Below, piece by piece: positions 14,755-22,909 of a DNA stretch of 28,810 nt (position 1 is its first letter; every line of letters begins with the position of its first letter). This DNA is from JBFLVQ01 sp040758525 (lineage in GTDB: Bacteria; Acidobacteriota; Blastocatellia; Chloracidobacteriales; JADJPF01). The stretch covers positions 1-28,810 of the forward strand of contig JBFLVQ010000039.1 in the NCBI GenBank assembly GCA_040758525.1. The letters run 5' to 3'. The notes beneath the pieces were generated by a model. It saw only the letters and a list, made by a program, of their open reading frames with translations. It had not been told where the DNA came from and searched no databases. Both the position numbers and the translations under genes were made by a program.

Positions 14755-16458
14755 TTAGAACAGATAAGCAAACCCAATATTGATGTGGTTGTTATGTCGC
14801 TTTGGCGCCTCTGTAAAGAAGGTCTGCATATATCGATACTCACTAGAGACGATAAAGTTCGAGCGCAGACGGTAGAGTATATTGAAAGAGGCGGTACGAT
14901 TAACGGTACGCGAAGTACCACCTGCTAGCTCAAAGCGTGTACCTTTGAGATCCTCATTGTAAGGATCATCAACACCAAAGGCAAAATTGACGGCCACATT
15001 CCTACTAGGTCGTACTAGCAACTGTGTCCAACCTCCTTGGCCACGTATACCAATCGGATTGCCACCATAGAAAGGAAAGACCAGTCCTTGCACAATACCG
15101 CCACCTAGACCGCTAAGCGAACGTCCCCAGAAGAGTTCTCCGCTTAAGGTCAAAAAGTTTGTTAGCGGTATCACATAATCACCGGCTACTACAGTCGAAT
15201 TTACTACGCGATTAGGCAAAACAACGGTATTTAGTCTGCGACTAGCAACAACCAACTGCCGTGCATAGTGCACTCCTATTCCCAGTTGTAGTGGCTGTGG
15301 ATCAAAGATTAGATAGGAGTTTGTCGGTGCCCCCACGAAGTCACCACGTTGATAGGAGAGACGCGATTCAAAGGCAGGGAAACGACCGCGCTCACCAGCA
15401 TCGGGGCGAGTCTCAAACTCGAAGTCACGGTTGGTCTGTCCATTGTATGGCGCCAATACTGCTCCCTCAATCGTTACTCGTTCACGCTCACGTTGCAACA
15501 GCCTATAAGCAACCTTTGCTTGTGGCGTCCAGGACCATAGATTGCCAGATTCGGCAAGGGCAGGAAAGCCGACCTGGGCAAGTGAGTTTGGATTAAGTGG
15601 CGCGATAATTGGATCGTCTTGACCAAAGATAAAGGCGAAGCGGTCTTTCTCTAGCCGTACACGTGCGATACGAAGACGTAGCGGGCTAAAGGCACGGCCA
15701 TTGTAGACTGGTGGATTACCACCAAAGAAGTCTAGTTGTAGATCGCCAGATAGCTGCCAACCTTTTATAGAAGGCGCCTGGAAGGCAAACCCTATTTGTG
15801 TCTGTCGTATTGTAGAACCAAAATTGGCACCATTCTCAAGGGCAGGATTATTGTTTGAAAGTAGATATAGACCGGTAGGCGCATCAAATGTACCAGCAGA
15901 ATTATAGTAGTTGTTAAAGAGGATGGTACCGAAAAGCCGTACGAGAAAACGTTCACCGGTCTCAACACGGGTTTGGCTATACTCTTTTAGACGTGTATCG
16001 TGTAGATCAACCTGATCCTTCACTTCATTAAGTCGTTCGCTTAATGTGGCAAGCGACTCTGGCTCAGCTTCATCTTCGCTCTCTGCCTGCTCATCAGATG
16101 GTGGCTCATCTTGTCCTTGTTGCAAGGAGGCTGTCGCCTGCACTGCTGTAGCGCTATGGCGACTTTTCAATTCACGCTCGGTTTCACTCAGTTGCTGGCG
16201 CACCTGCTCCAGTTCTTTAGACAATTCTACCGCCCGTTGATTGGCTTCTGATGCTGAAGCGGCAGCCCTTGCCGCCGCTGCTTCAGCCTGTTCAAGTCGC
16301 TGTAGTAACTCAGCCATATCAACTGTCTTGGAGGTATCGGACGCTTTCTTGGTGTTCTTATCACCATCAGAAGCCAGCGCAAAGGGCTGGCAGAGCAACA
16401 GCGCGACGATCAGAGCAAGGGCACCGCGCCCCCAGCCTCGGTAAAACTTCTTCCACAT
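14755..16458 (-). CDS. Outer-membrane porin-like protein with N-terminal coiled coil
   Basis: 567 residues from the chosen start. A signal peptide (MWKKFYRGWGRG, hydrophobic core ending ALAS) is followed by a long Ala/Glu/Gln-rich coiled coil (~40-105), an acidic linker (~110-135) and ~400 residues of alternating amphipathic strands ending in NIGFAYLF. A C-terminal Phe is the usual signal for the outer-membrane insertion machinery. The layout resembles DcaP/OprP-like porins whose coiled coil lies in the periplasm. I chose ATG at 16458 because an excellent AGGGGGAG site lies right before it; an upstream ATG at 16527 would overlap the phosphatase gene by 61 bases and spoil the signal peptide. 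It is 8 bases after the phosphatase stop, so the two are cotranscribed. Confidence 0.85.
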   Translation of the reverse strand: MWKKFYRGWGRGALALIVALLLCQPFALASDGDKNTKKASDTSKTVDMAELLQRLEQAEAAAARAAASASEANQRAVELSKELEQVRQQLSETERELKSRHSATAVQATASLQQGQDEPPSDEQAESEDEAEPESLATLSERLNEVKDQVDLHDTRLKEYSQTRVETGERFLVRLFGTILFNNYYNSAGTFDAPTGLYLLSNNNPALENGANFGSTIRQTQIGFAFQAPSIKGWQLSGDLQLDFFGGNPPVYNGRAFSPLRLRIARVRLEKDRFAFIFGQDDPIIAPLNPNSLAQVGFPALAESGNLWSWTPQAKVAYRLLQRERERVTIEGAVLAPYNGQTNRDFEFETRPDAGERGRFPAFESRLSYQRGDFVGAPTNSYLIFDPQPLQLGIGVHYARQLVVASRRLNTVVLPNRVVNSTVVAGDYVIPLTNFLTLSGELFWGRSLSGLGGGIVQGLVFPFYGGNPIGIRGQGGWTQLLVRPSRNVAVNFAFGVDDPYNEDLKGTRFELAGGTSRTVNRTASFNILYRLRSNFIVSSEYRYMQTFFTEAPKRHNNHINIGFAYLF

Positions 16459-16460
16459 AT

Positions 16461-16467
16461 CTCCCCC
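16461..16467 (-). promoter_or_regulatory. Strong ribosome binding site of the porin-like gene
   Basis: GGGGGAG on the minus strand, 2-3 bases before the ATG at 16458 and touching the stop codon of the phosphatase gene (16467-16469). It decides the start of the porin-like gene and suggests translational coupling. Confidence 0.7.
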
Positions 16468-17705
16468 TAACTGTCGTCGAATTTGTCTTTCTCTTGCTTG
16501 GGATAAAATTCTGCCATTACTTCCCATAAGCTACGCCAGGCTTCTTCTACACGCTCGCGTGAGCCAGCCAACTTGGCATCAAGATCTTCAAAGCGTGGAT
16601 AACGCGCCGATTGTGCTGTCAGCCATTGTGAAGCCTGCTCAATCTCTTCTTCTTGCTCTGAATAGTAAGCCAGCAACTGCTCGAAGAGACGGCTGATACG
16701 TCGGTAGCGCTGTGCTACACGAACACTATTGGGATAGCTATAAAGGTCATAGAGTATCTGTGCCTGTTCTGGTGCTACAACCTTACAGACCAAAGGATCG
16801 CCGAGCAGCATAGTGCGCTTATGGGTTTTTTGTGCATCACGATCAGGATCGAAGGTTGCCAAGGTCTCTACTGTAGGGTTATTGAGGTCGCGAGTTAAGG
16901 TGGGTGGTAGTCCTTCACCTTCAAAGCGAGCCAGCACCACAGTAGCATTGTCCTTACCACCACGAGTGTTGGCTAGTGAGATCATCTCTTGGCAAGCCTC
17001 ACGTAGATTGGCGCTATGGTTGACAATCTGTAACATCTCATGCTCAAGCACATTGTTTGAGAGACCATCGCTACATAATAACAGGCAATCGCCACGTTGT
17101 AGTGCTAGTTGACCTACCGCTACCTGCACTATCTCACTGGCGCCTACTGCCTGTAGGATGATATTCTTGCGTGGATGGCGCGAGGCTTCTTCACGTGTTA
17201 GCAGTCCTCGCGCTACCAATACTTCAACAAATGACTGATCAGTAGTAAGTTTGGTGGTACGGTTACGGCGTAACAGATAAGCACGCGAATCGCCTACTTC
17301 AGCAATATAAGCATGGTCGCGCTCAATAAGTGCGGCAGTTGCAGTAGCTGCCATACCTCTATACTCGGGTGAGCGTGCCCCTTCATGCCAAACAACATAG
17401 TTGGCCTGTTCTACCGCAGCAACAAGCCGATCATAAGCTGGGATTGCCCAAGAGAGACGACCTAGTGCTTCGTGAATAGAGAGTACTGTGAGACGACTGG
17501 CCAATTCACCTACTGCTGAGCCACCTACACCATCTGAGACCACTAGCAAAAGACTGTGGTCGGCGAGCGTGCAGGTACGCTCAGCACAATCATTGAAGAT
17601 CTCTCCAGCACGGAAATCTGACATCAACAGACAGTCCTCATTGTTTTTACGTACTCGCCCGATATCGCTAAGTCCGGCGATCGCTACCTGCACCTGGTCC
17701 GTCAT
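16467..17705 (-). CDS. PP2C-family Ser/Thr protein phosphatase with C-terminal helical extension
   Basis: 412 residues from ATG 17705. Residues ~5-265 are a PP2C domain: SDIGRVRKNNED with D24, SDGVGG with D58, GDSRAYL with D139, CSDGLSN with D213 and GKDNATVVL with D252; these acids bind the Mn/Mg pair. It should dephosphorylate targets of Hanks-type kinases, and one such kinase is encoded 3.4 kb downstream on the same strand. The last ~145 residues are an extra, mostly helical, charged region (LLAYYSEQEEEIEQASQWL...) with no known motif. No signal peptide, so cytoplasmic. An AAGGA site 7 bases before this ATG is better than anything before the upstream ATGs at 17753 and 17732. Confidence 0.92.
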   Translation of the reverse strand: MTDQVQVAIAGLSDIGRVRKNNEDCLLMSDFRAGEIFNDCAERTCTLADHSLLLVVSDGVGGSAVGELASRLTVLSIHEALGRLSWAIPAYDRLVAAVEQANYVVWHEGARSPEYRGMAATATAALIERDHAYIAEVGDSRAYLLRRNRTTKLTTDQSFVEVLVARGLLTREEASRHPRKNIILQAVGASEIVQVAVGQLALQRGDCLLLCSDGLSNNVLEHEMLQIVNHSANLREACQEMISLANTRGGKDNATVVLARFEGEGLPPTLTRDLNNPTVETLATFDPDRDAQKTHKRTMLLGDPLVCKVVAPEQAQILYDLYSYPNSVRVAQRYRRISRLFEQLLAYYSEQEEEIEQASQWLTAQSARYPRFEDLDAKLAGSRERVEEAWRSLWEVMAEFYPKQEKDKFDDS

Positions 17706-18040
17706 AAGTTGGTCCTTCTCTGAGCAAGTCATATAGAAACCACTTTTGATCATGACTACTCACGCTAGGCAGTAGGACATTTTCCCTGCTTCGCGCTTTT
17801 AAAGAATCCATCATTATAATAATGACAAATTCCGCCATTTTCGTTCGTGATACATCCCAAGTTCATAATGAACTCTGTGGCAAATAAATCTCTTGTTCCG
17901 ATCCCTAATGAACTTATCTAGATATGCCCGCCCAATGGGGCTAATCATACACAACCGAGATCGCCTCGACAATAGTCTTATTGGCTATTGCGGATTGATA
18001 AGCAAGCTTTCTCTTAATCCACAATCCACAATAGCAGCGT
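17706..18040. other. Intergenic region between two minus-strand genes
   Basis: This 335-base stretch holds a small dyad AGTTCATAATGAACT (17860-17874), with a TAATGAACT copy ~35 bases further on, and the larger hairpin at 17985-18034. It should also carry the promoter of the phosphatase-porin operon. A TATAAT lies at about 17815-17820 on the minus strand, without a good -35. Confidence 0.4.
17985..18034 (-). terminator. Terminator-like hairpin after the zinc-ribbon protein gene
   Basis: CTATTGCGGATT (17985-17996) pairs with AATCCACAATAG (18023-18034), one wobble pair, with a 26-base loop. It lies 6 bases past the stop of the minus-strand zinc-ribbon gene. There is no T-run, so termination may be inefficient; a directly repeated ATTGTGGATT sits in one arm. 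Confidence 0.4.
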
Positions 18041-18796
18041 TTAGCGGCTAAGATGGTCGCAGCGGTGGCAGTACGAGAGTTCCAAGTTAAAGGCATCTAC
18101 TTGATGGCAAATTTCGCAACGTTCTGCAAGGCTTACAGATTTAACAAAGAGCTGCTGACGATGTGCACAGATAGCATCAATGACATCAGCCATTGCATCG
18201 ATAAGCGGCATCAACTCCTCAGGGTTCTCAATAAGTTTAGGGAATTGATAGATGATACAGTAATCGTTCATCTCGAACTGATCGCCCATCTCTAGCGTCT
18301 GCCATAGCTTCATTAAGTGATAGCGCACCATAGGATTGAGTCGTCGCCGCACACTGTTATCGAATCCCCCCTTAACGACAAAAGCGTCGTCGAAGGCGCG
18401 GTCCCCTACCAGAATATCTCCACGCATACTGGCGGGAAGCTGACGCGAGAACCCATCCTCAGGATATATATGTAATCCCTCCTCAAGTGATATAGGAAAG
18501 CAGGCTTGTACTGTGCTCCAGGTGGCCGCAAACGGCAAACCTGTCTGCATATGAATCGAGTAACCACGATAGTTGCCATAAAGTCGTAAGTAAGGCTGTT
18601 CACGAGGTGGCGAGGTATGAAAAGAGAGACCACGCCGCGCGGCACAAGCTTTCCAATAGGTACGAGCCTGTTCCATACAGGGACGACCAGCAAATAAACG
18701 ATTACTTATAACGCCCAATTGGTTGGCTGTCTTCTCTACCATAAAAAGCATAAGACGTAGAATTAGATCAAAACCTGCCTGGATAAATACCAACAT
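18041..18796 (-). CDS. Hypothetical protein with C-terminal zinc ribbon (251 aa)
   Basis: I do not recognise the family with confidence. The N-terminus (~1-22) is hydrophobic and could be a membrane anchor. A middle part contains YLRLYGNYRGYSIHMQTG and a GDRAFDDAFVVKG motif, similar in style to DUF3137-like membrane-associated proteins in which such a motif is followed by a hydrophobic strand-rich domain. The end carries a four-Cys zinc ribbon (CEIC and CHRC, ~229-246). Two or three in-frame ATG codons (residues 1, 16, 19) lack clear ribosome sites, so the start is uncertain. It stands alone between two non-coding gaps, divergent from the NTF2-acyl-CoA dehydrogenase operon. Confidence 0.75.
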   Translation of the reverse strand: MLVFIQAGFDLILRLMLFMVEKTANQLGVISNRLFAGRPCMEQARTYWKACAARRGLSFHTSPPREQPYLRLYGNYRGYSIHMQTGLPFAATWSTVQACFPISLEEGLHIYPEDGFSRQLPASMRGDILVGDRAFDDAFVVKGGFDNSVRRRLNPMVRYHLMKLWQTLEMGDQFEMNDYCIIYQFPKLIENPEELMPLIDAMADVIDAICAHRQQLFVKSVSLAERCEICHQVDAFNLELSYCHRCDHLSR

Positions 18797-18986
18797 TGCA
18801 ACGAGCCATTCATTGTTTAATTATGCTTCTACGAGGTAGCCAGCCAGATCTCTCGCACATTAACTCGTGCTTAATTTATTCTGGTCGCCTCGCTTCTCCA
18901 TCGTCAGCATTATTATACCAGGGGGAGCGGATAAGCGGCAGGGAAATTCTTGTTAACATACCCAGGCGATTTCGCGCGCGCGCCGA

Positions 18987-19015
18987 TTTACACTACCAAA
19001 GCATTACTTTACAAT
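18987..19015 (+). promoter_or_regulatory. Sigma70-type promoter of the NTF2/acyl-CoA dehydrogenase operon
   Basis: TTTACA (18987-18992, 5/6) and TACAAT (19010-19015, 5/6) are spaced by exactly 17 bases. The predicted start near 19022 gives a ~62-base leader before the first gene. This is the best promoter match seen in the window. Confidence 0.6.
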
Positions 19016-19083
19016 CGACAATCCATGTGTCGGGTACCCAACTACCGTGGGAGCAGCGGTAATCGCAACGAGGATATCGATAA

Positions 19084-19509
19084 ATGATGGCAGATCAGGC
19101 AGCCGTAGAGACGGTTAATGCCCAATTCTACAAAGCGCTGGAAGCTTGTGATCTGAAGGCGATGGAGCAACTCTGGCTACCAGAGCCTTGGGTGCGTTGT
19201 GTACATCCAGGCTCAGAGTTAATTGTTGGCTGGGAGGAGATCAGGCAGAGTTGGGCCGAGATATTTAGTAATACACAAGGACTACGGCTGACTATCTCAA
19301 ACCTCTTTATTAAGGTGATAGGAGAAGTTGCCTGGGTTGAGTGTACGGAGAATATTGCTACTTTTTTTGATCGTGGTTTTACTTCTGGTCAAGCACAAGC
19401 GACCAACCTATATATGAAGGTCAATCAAAATTGGTTTATGATTCATCATCATGCTTCACCTTTGCCGATGGATCTGCCTGACGATTGGAGTGACGATCTG
19501 CTGCAATAA
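19084..19509 (+). CDS. NTF2-like / SnoaL-type cytoplasmic protein
   Basis: 141 residues forming one NTF2-like cone: helical start (VETVNAQFYKALEACDLKAMEQLW), then PEPWVRCVHPGS, GWEEIRQSW and the strand set ending in WFMIHHHASPLP. This resembles the SnoaL_3 group, often annotated as nuclear transport factor 2 family. Such domains bind small molecules or act as simple hydrolases or isomerases; the substrate cannot be read from the sequence. No signal peptide. Two ATG codons (19084 and 19087) are possible; a GAGGA site lies ~9 bases before them. The acyl-CoA dehydrogenase gene starts 36 bases downstream. Confidence 0.85.
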   Translation: MMADQAAVETVNAQFYKALEACDLKAMEQLWLPEPWVRCVHPGSELIVGWEEIRQSWAEIFSNTQGLRLTISNLFIKVIGEVAWVECTENIATFFDRGFTSGQAQATNLYMKVNQNWFMIHHHASPLPMDLPDDWSDDLLQ

Positions 19510-19545
19510 GCGCTTTAGCCAATAATTCACGGAGGAGATTTTTGT

Positions 19546-20715
19546 ATGGATGAACTATTATCGAAAGAGAACCTGCGTTATCGTGAACAGACACGCGAGA
19601 TCGCCGAGCGTTATGTACGACCGGTAGCGGCAGAATTAGATCGCACCGCAGAATACCCCTGGTCAGTAGTGCGTGCATTACAAGAGGCAGGGTTGATGGG
19701 TGTATGGATCCCCAAAGATTATGGTGGCCATGGTGCTGGCATCCTCAACCTCTGTATTGTTGTTGAAGAGTTATCAAAGGCCTGTGGTGGGGTAGGGGTA
19801 GTCTATGCAGTGAATGCACTCGGTTCTTTCCCAATAATATTGGGTGGCACAGAGGAGCAGAAGCGGAAATATCTACCGGAACTCGCTTCTGGGCGCAAGT
19901 TGATCTCGTTCGGCCTCTCCGAGAAGAAGGCTGGTTCGGACGCAGGCAGCCTTAAGACACTGGCTCAGCGCGATGGCGATAGTTATATCCTCAATGGCGA
20001 TAAGAAGTGGAATACCAATGGAGGCGCCGCCGATATCACTACAGTCTTTACTACTGTGAATCCAGAACGTGGTACACGTGGTATCACCGCTTTTATTGTA
20101 GAGAAGGGTATGCCCGGTTATACAATAGGCAAGAAAGAGGATCTAATGGGTATACGCTGTGTGCCAGTGCATGAGATCCACTTCAATAATTGCCGTGTAC
20201 CAGCCGAGAATCTATTGGGTGGTAAAGAAGGCCAGGGTTTCAAACACTCTATGATGACACTCGATTGGGCACGCCCAGGCGTGGCGGCACAAGCCTTGGG
20301 GTTAGCACAAGGAGCCTTCGATCTGGCTCTTAAATACACTACTGAACGAGAGCAATTTGGTCAGACAGTGGCTTCATTCCAAGCCGTTCAGTTTATGCTT
20401 GCCGATATGGCTACCCAGATCGAAGCAGCGCGTCAACTTGTCTATCAGAGCGCGCGGGCTGCCGATGCAGGAGCAAAAGGACTCTCTAAGTTCTCAGCAA
20501 TGGCTAAAGTCTTTGCCACTGATACAGCAATGATGGTAACAACCAATTGTGTACAGTTATTTGGTGGCTATGGCTACTGCCGTGACTATCCGATCGAGAA
20601 ATATATGCGCGATGCCAAGATCACACAGATTTATGAAGGCACAAACCAGATCCAACGACTGGTGATTGGTCGCGCGCTTATCAAAGAGGCCGCCGGTAGC
20701 AGCCAGGCTAGCTAA
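19546..20715 (+). CDS. Acyl-CoA dehydrogenase
   Basis: 389 residues, typical length for short/medium-chain FAD acyl-CoA dehydrogenases. The order is normal: helical N-terminal domain, a beta domain with FGLSEKKAGSDAGSLKT and the flavin-binding WNTNGGAADITTVF strand, and the C-terminal helical domain with REQFGQTVASFQAVQFMLADM, QLFGGYGYCRDYPIEKYMRDAK and QIYEGTNQIQRLVIGR. The catalytic base is E364 in YEGT. It introduces the trans-2 double bond in acyl-CoA beta-oxidation, passing electrons to ETF. Ribosome site GGAGGAGAT just before the ATG. It belongs to an operon with the NTF2-like gene and the double-ACT gene. Confidence 0.95.
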   Translation: MDELLSKENLRYREQTREIAERYVRPVAAELDRTAEYPWSVVRALQEAGLMGVWIPKDYGGHGAGILNLCIVVEELSKACGGVGVVYAVNALGSFPIILGGTEEQKRKYLPELASGRKLISFGLSEKKAGSDAGSLKTLAQRDGDSYILNGDKKWNTNGGAADITTVFTTVNPERGTRGITAFIVEKGMPGYTIGKKEDLMGIRCVPVHEIHFNNCRVPAENLLGGKEGQGFKHSMMTLDWARPGVAAQALGLAQGAFDLALKYTTEREQFGQTVASFQAVQFMLADMATQIEAARQLVYQSARAADAGAKGLSKFSAMAKVFATDTAMMVTTNCVQLFGGYGYCRDYPIEKYMRDAKITQIYEGTNQIQRLVIGRALIKEAAGSSQAS

Positions 20716-20754
20716 TCGTCTGCCTGACTAGCAGGGGGCAAGGAGGGGAAAGCA

Positions 20755-21288
20755 ATGGCGAACAAGCAGCACCTTATCATCAGTGCGGTTGGCCCCGACC
20801 AAGTCGGGCTGGTACAGAAGATCTCAGGGTTTATTAATGAGCATAAGGCAAATATTGAGGACAGCAAAATGGCTGTCTTCTGCGGGGAATTTGCCATCAT
20901 TATGCTGATTGCCGGCCTAGAGGCAGATCTAGCCACGATTGAGAGTAAACAGTCGGAACTAGCCACACATACAGGTCTCAGTGTATTTATGCGGCGACCT
21001 TCTGAACGTCACTATCAAGAGGCTATGATGCCTTGCGAATTGATTGCTTCATCGCTTGATCATCCAGGTATTGTGCACCGACTTACTAGCGCCCTCTCTG
21101 AACTCGCTATCAATATTGAATCTATGCAGACTAAGACCTATAGCGCGCCTATGAGCGCTACACCTATGTTCCGATTTGAAGCACATTTGGCTGTGCCTGA
21201 AAGGGTCAACCTAGCACGCCTACGCCACTTGCTACAAGCAATTGGTGAAGAGGAGAATATCGATATCGAGCTAGCGATTGGTCGCTAA
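20755..21288 (+). CDS. Double ACT-domain regulatory protein (GcvR-like)
   Basis: 177 residues made of two ACT domains: ~5-80 (HLIISAVGPDQVGLVQKISGFI..) and ~92-168 (CELIASSLDHPGIVHRLTSALS..), linked by a short variable piece. This is the layout of GcvR, the repressor partner of the glycine cleavage system in enterics, and of many small ACT proteins of unknown ligand. The first-domain pattern GPDQVGLV is the usual amino-acid binding loop. It has no DNA-binding domain, so it would act through a partner or as a sensor. It ends the operon, 39 bases after the dehydrogenase; the AAGGAGGGG ribosome site is strong. A role in controlling acyl-CoA or amino-acid breakdown is only inference. Confidence 0.85.
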   Translation: MANKQHLIISAVGPDQVGLVQKISGFINEHKANIEDSKMAVFCGEFAIIMLIAGLEADLATIESKQSELATHTGLSVFMRRPSERHYQEAMMPCELIASSLDHPGIVHRLTSALSELAINIESMQTKTYSAPMSATPMFRFEAHLAVPERVNLARLRHLLQAIGEEENIDIELAIGR

Positions 21289-21310
21289 ATCAGAAATTAA
21301 CCAGACGTAG

Positions 21311-21347
21311 AGGCAGTGAGAGAGAAGCGGATCGGCTCTTGCTGCCT
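21311..21347 (+). terminator. Terminator-like hairpin after the double-ACT gene
   Basis: AGGCAGTGAGAG (21311-21322) pairs with CTCTTGCTGCCT (21336-21347), with two wobble pairs, around a 13-base loop, 22 bases after the operon's last stop. The following ATATGTTTC is only moderately T-rich. Confidence 0.6.
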
Positions 21348-21448
21348 ATATGTTTCTATCTAGTTCTTCCATCAATTAATTCCTTTCTCTAAAATTTCTT
21401 GAAGAATCCTAGCATAGCTGTCGTCTAAGTAATTGCAAGGAGCCAATT

Positions 21449-22015
21449 ATGTCACTGAGAGAGCGCGAAATTGATGAGCGCGTGATCGAAACTTGTCAAC
21501 AAGGTGACATGGCTGCCTTTCAGATGCTTTTTGAAGCATACAATGACAAAGTCTTCTCGATCGCGCTCTCTTGTTGTGGTGATGCTTGTGTCGCAAAAGA
21601 CATTACTCAGATTGTATTTTTGAAGGTCTTCAATAATATTGGCCAGTTCAGTTTCGATGCACGCTTTGAGACTTGGCTATATCGTATAGTTGTCAATACT
21701 TGTATTGACGAAGAGAAGAAACGTAAGCGATTAGTGCCTTTTAGCGAATTGACCATCAACGATATGTCTGTAAAACAGAGTCAAGAAGATCGATATGTTC
21801 GACGGCAGGTTCGAGAGGCAGTTAAGTCTGTTATTCTCAGCCTAAATCCTAAATTACGCCTGCCTATTATATTGAAGTATGTAGAGGATCTATCATATGC
21901 AGAGATTGCTAAAGTATTAGGATGTTCGCCAGGCACGGTAGCTTCAAGATTAAATGCTGGTCATAAAATAATCGCACGTAAACTCGCATATTTGCGGGAT
22001 GCACTGGATCTTTAA
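21449..22015 (+). CDS. ECF-type sigma-70 family RNA polymerase sigma factor
   Basis: 188 residues with only regions 2 and 4, as in extracytoplasmic-function sigma factors. Region 2 (~20-92) contains FEAYNDKVFSIAL, the DITQIVFLKVFNN -10 contact segment and FETWLYRIVVN. Region 4 (~120-176) ends with the helix-turn-helix YAEIAKVLGCSPGTVASRLNAG. It directs RNA polymerase to a set of stress promoters when released by its anti-sigma factor, whose gene starts 3 bases downstream. AAGGAG ribosome site ~8 bases before the ATG. Such sigma factors often drive their own operon; a CGTCTAA element at about 21421-21427 might be part of such a promoter, but the spacing is not convincing. Confidence 0.93.
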   Translation: MSLREREIDERVIETCQQGDMAAFQMLFEAYNDKVFSIALSCCGDACVAKDITQIVFLKVFNNIGQFSFDARFETWLYRIVVNTCIDEEKKRKRLVPFSELTINDMSVKQSQEDRYVRRQVREAVKSVILSLNPKLRLPIILKYVEDLSYAEIAKVLGCSPGTVASRLNAGHKIIARKLAYLRDALDL

Positions 22016-22018
22016 GCA

Positions 22019-22909
22019 ATGAGCTTCTTTAACCGGCATATAACCAATAAATTGTCCGCCTACTGCGATAATGAACTGACACCTAGAGAGACCGATCAAG
22101 TGGCAGCACATCTCTCTACTTGTCAATATTGTCAAAGAGAATACGACAATATCAGACTAGGTGTAGAACTGGCTAGAGAGATCAAAGATTCTCAGGTTTC
22201 TCCTCTAAGTTGGCAGGAGATGCACAGTCTGCTCGTTGCCAAACCATTAAATCGTCAAGATCTCAGCTATTGGTGGATGTGGATAAGCAAGCGTAGCCGA
22301 GCTATTACGGTAATCTCTTTATTAGCGATCATCACGATAGTAATGGCGCCGGTTTGGTACTACTATTTACGCCCTGCAAAGATAGATCTTATGCCTGCAC
22401 CAATTGAACTAAATAGTTTGGAAACGATTGCTCGTAACCTACACATAAAACAGCTCAGAGGAGAATTAATACCGGATTACACCACTGATTCTGCGATCGC
22501 CTTAAGGCAATGGGTAAAACAGCAGACTGGCTTAGATATAGAAATGTATGTCAATCACCTTGCGGCAGGTAGTCCTAACATTCAATTACAGGGCGTAAAA
22601 CTGATACCTATGGCTGGTGAGCAGGCGGTGTGTATCGCTTATAGATTGAACTCTATTCCTGTAACCCTGATAGCGACACGTGCACGTAATGTCGATCACT
22701 TACCAGAGGAAGAGCTATTCTCGAAACATATTATTTATCGACTAGATTCAGTTACTGGTTTCAAACTGTTAACCTGGAAGAGAAAAGCGCAGGCATATGT
22801 TATTGCTTCTAACTTACCGGTGTTCGGTCAACAAGCCTGCTTTGTCTGTCATACTAATCCAGAGAGAAGACAACTTATTGAGGGTATGCAGCTTAATAGG
22901 AGGTATTAA
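22019..22909 (+). CDS. Membrane anti-sigma factor with zinc finger and C-terminal heme-c motif
   Basis: 296 residues. The cytoplasmic start has a zf-HC2 type zinc site (C16, H31, C35, C38 in AHLSTCQYC) that should hold the sigma factor. One membrane helix lies at ~95-113. The periplasmic part (~185-266) resembles the common anti-sigma sensor fold (YRLNSIPVTLIAT.., then FKLLTWKRKAQAYVIASNLP). The unusual point is the C-terminus: C274-F-V-C277-H278 is a CxxCH heme-c attachment motif on the periplasmic side. The next gene is a c-type cytochrome that overlaps by one base (TAATG). This suggests heme- or redox-dependent control of the sigma factor, but the motif could also be a metal or disulfide site. 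Confidence 0.85.
   Translation: MSFFNRHITNKLSAYCDNELTPRETDQVAAHLSTCQYCQREYDNIRLGVELAREIKDSQVSPLSWQEMHSLLVAKPLNRQDLSYWWMWISKRSRAITVISLLAIITIVMAPVWYYYLRPAKIDLMPAPIELNSLETIARNLHIKQLRGELIPDYTTDSAIALRQWVKQQTGLDIEMYVNHLAAGSPNIQLQGVKLIPMAGEQAVCIAYRLNSIPVTLIATRARNVDHLPEEELFSKHIIYRLDSVTGFKLLTWKRKAQAYVIASNLPVFGQQACFVCHTNPERRQLIEGMQLNRRY

Noticed and set aside
16458..16527. Upstream ATG (16527) for the porin-like gene
   Set aside because: It would overlap the phosphatase gene and add 23 charged residues before the signal peptide; the ATG at 16458 has a much better ribosome site.
17706..17753. Upstream ATG codons (17753 and 17732) for the phosphatase
   Set aside because: No ribosome site before them, and PP2C homology starts only after the ATG at 17705, which has an AAGGA site.
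18796..19062. 88-codon open frame on the plus strand upstream of the NTF2-like gene
   Set aside because: No ribosome site, odd composition, and it overlaps the best promoter of the window (18987-19015).
21399..21427. Possible ECF-type autoregulatory promoter before the sigma gene (GAATCC .. CGTCTAA)
   Set aside because: The spacing (~13 bases) is shorter than ECF promoters normally use, so I do not list it as a feature.
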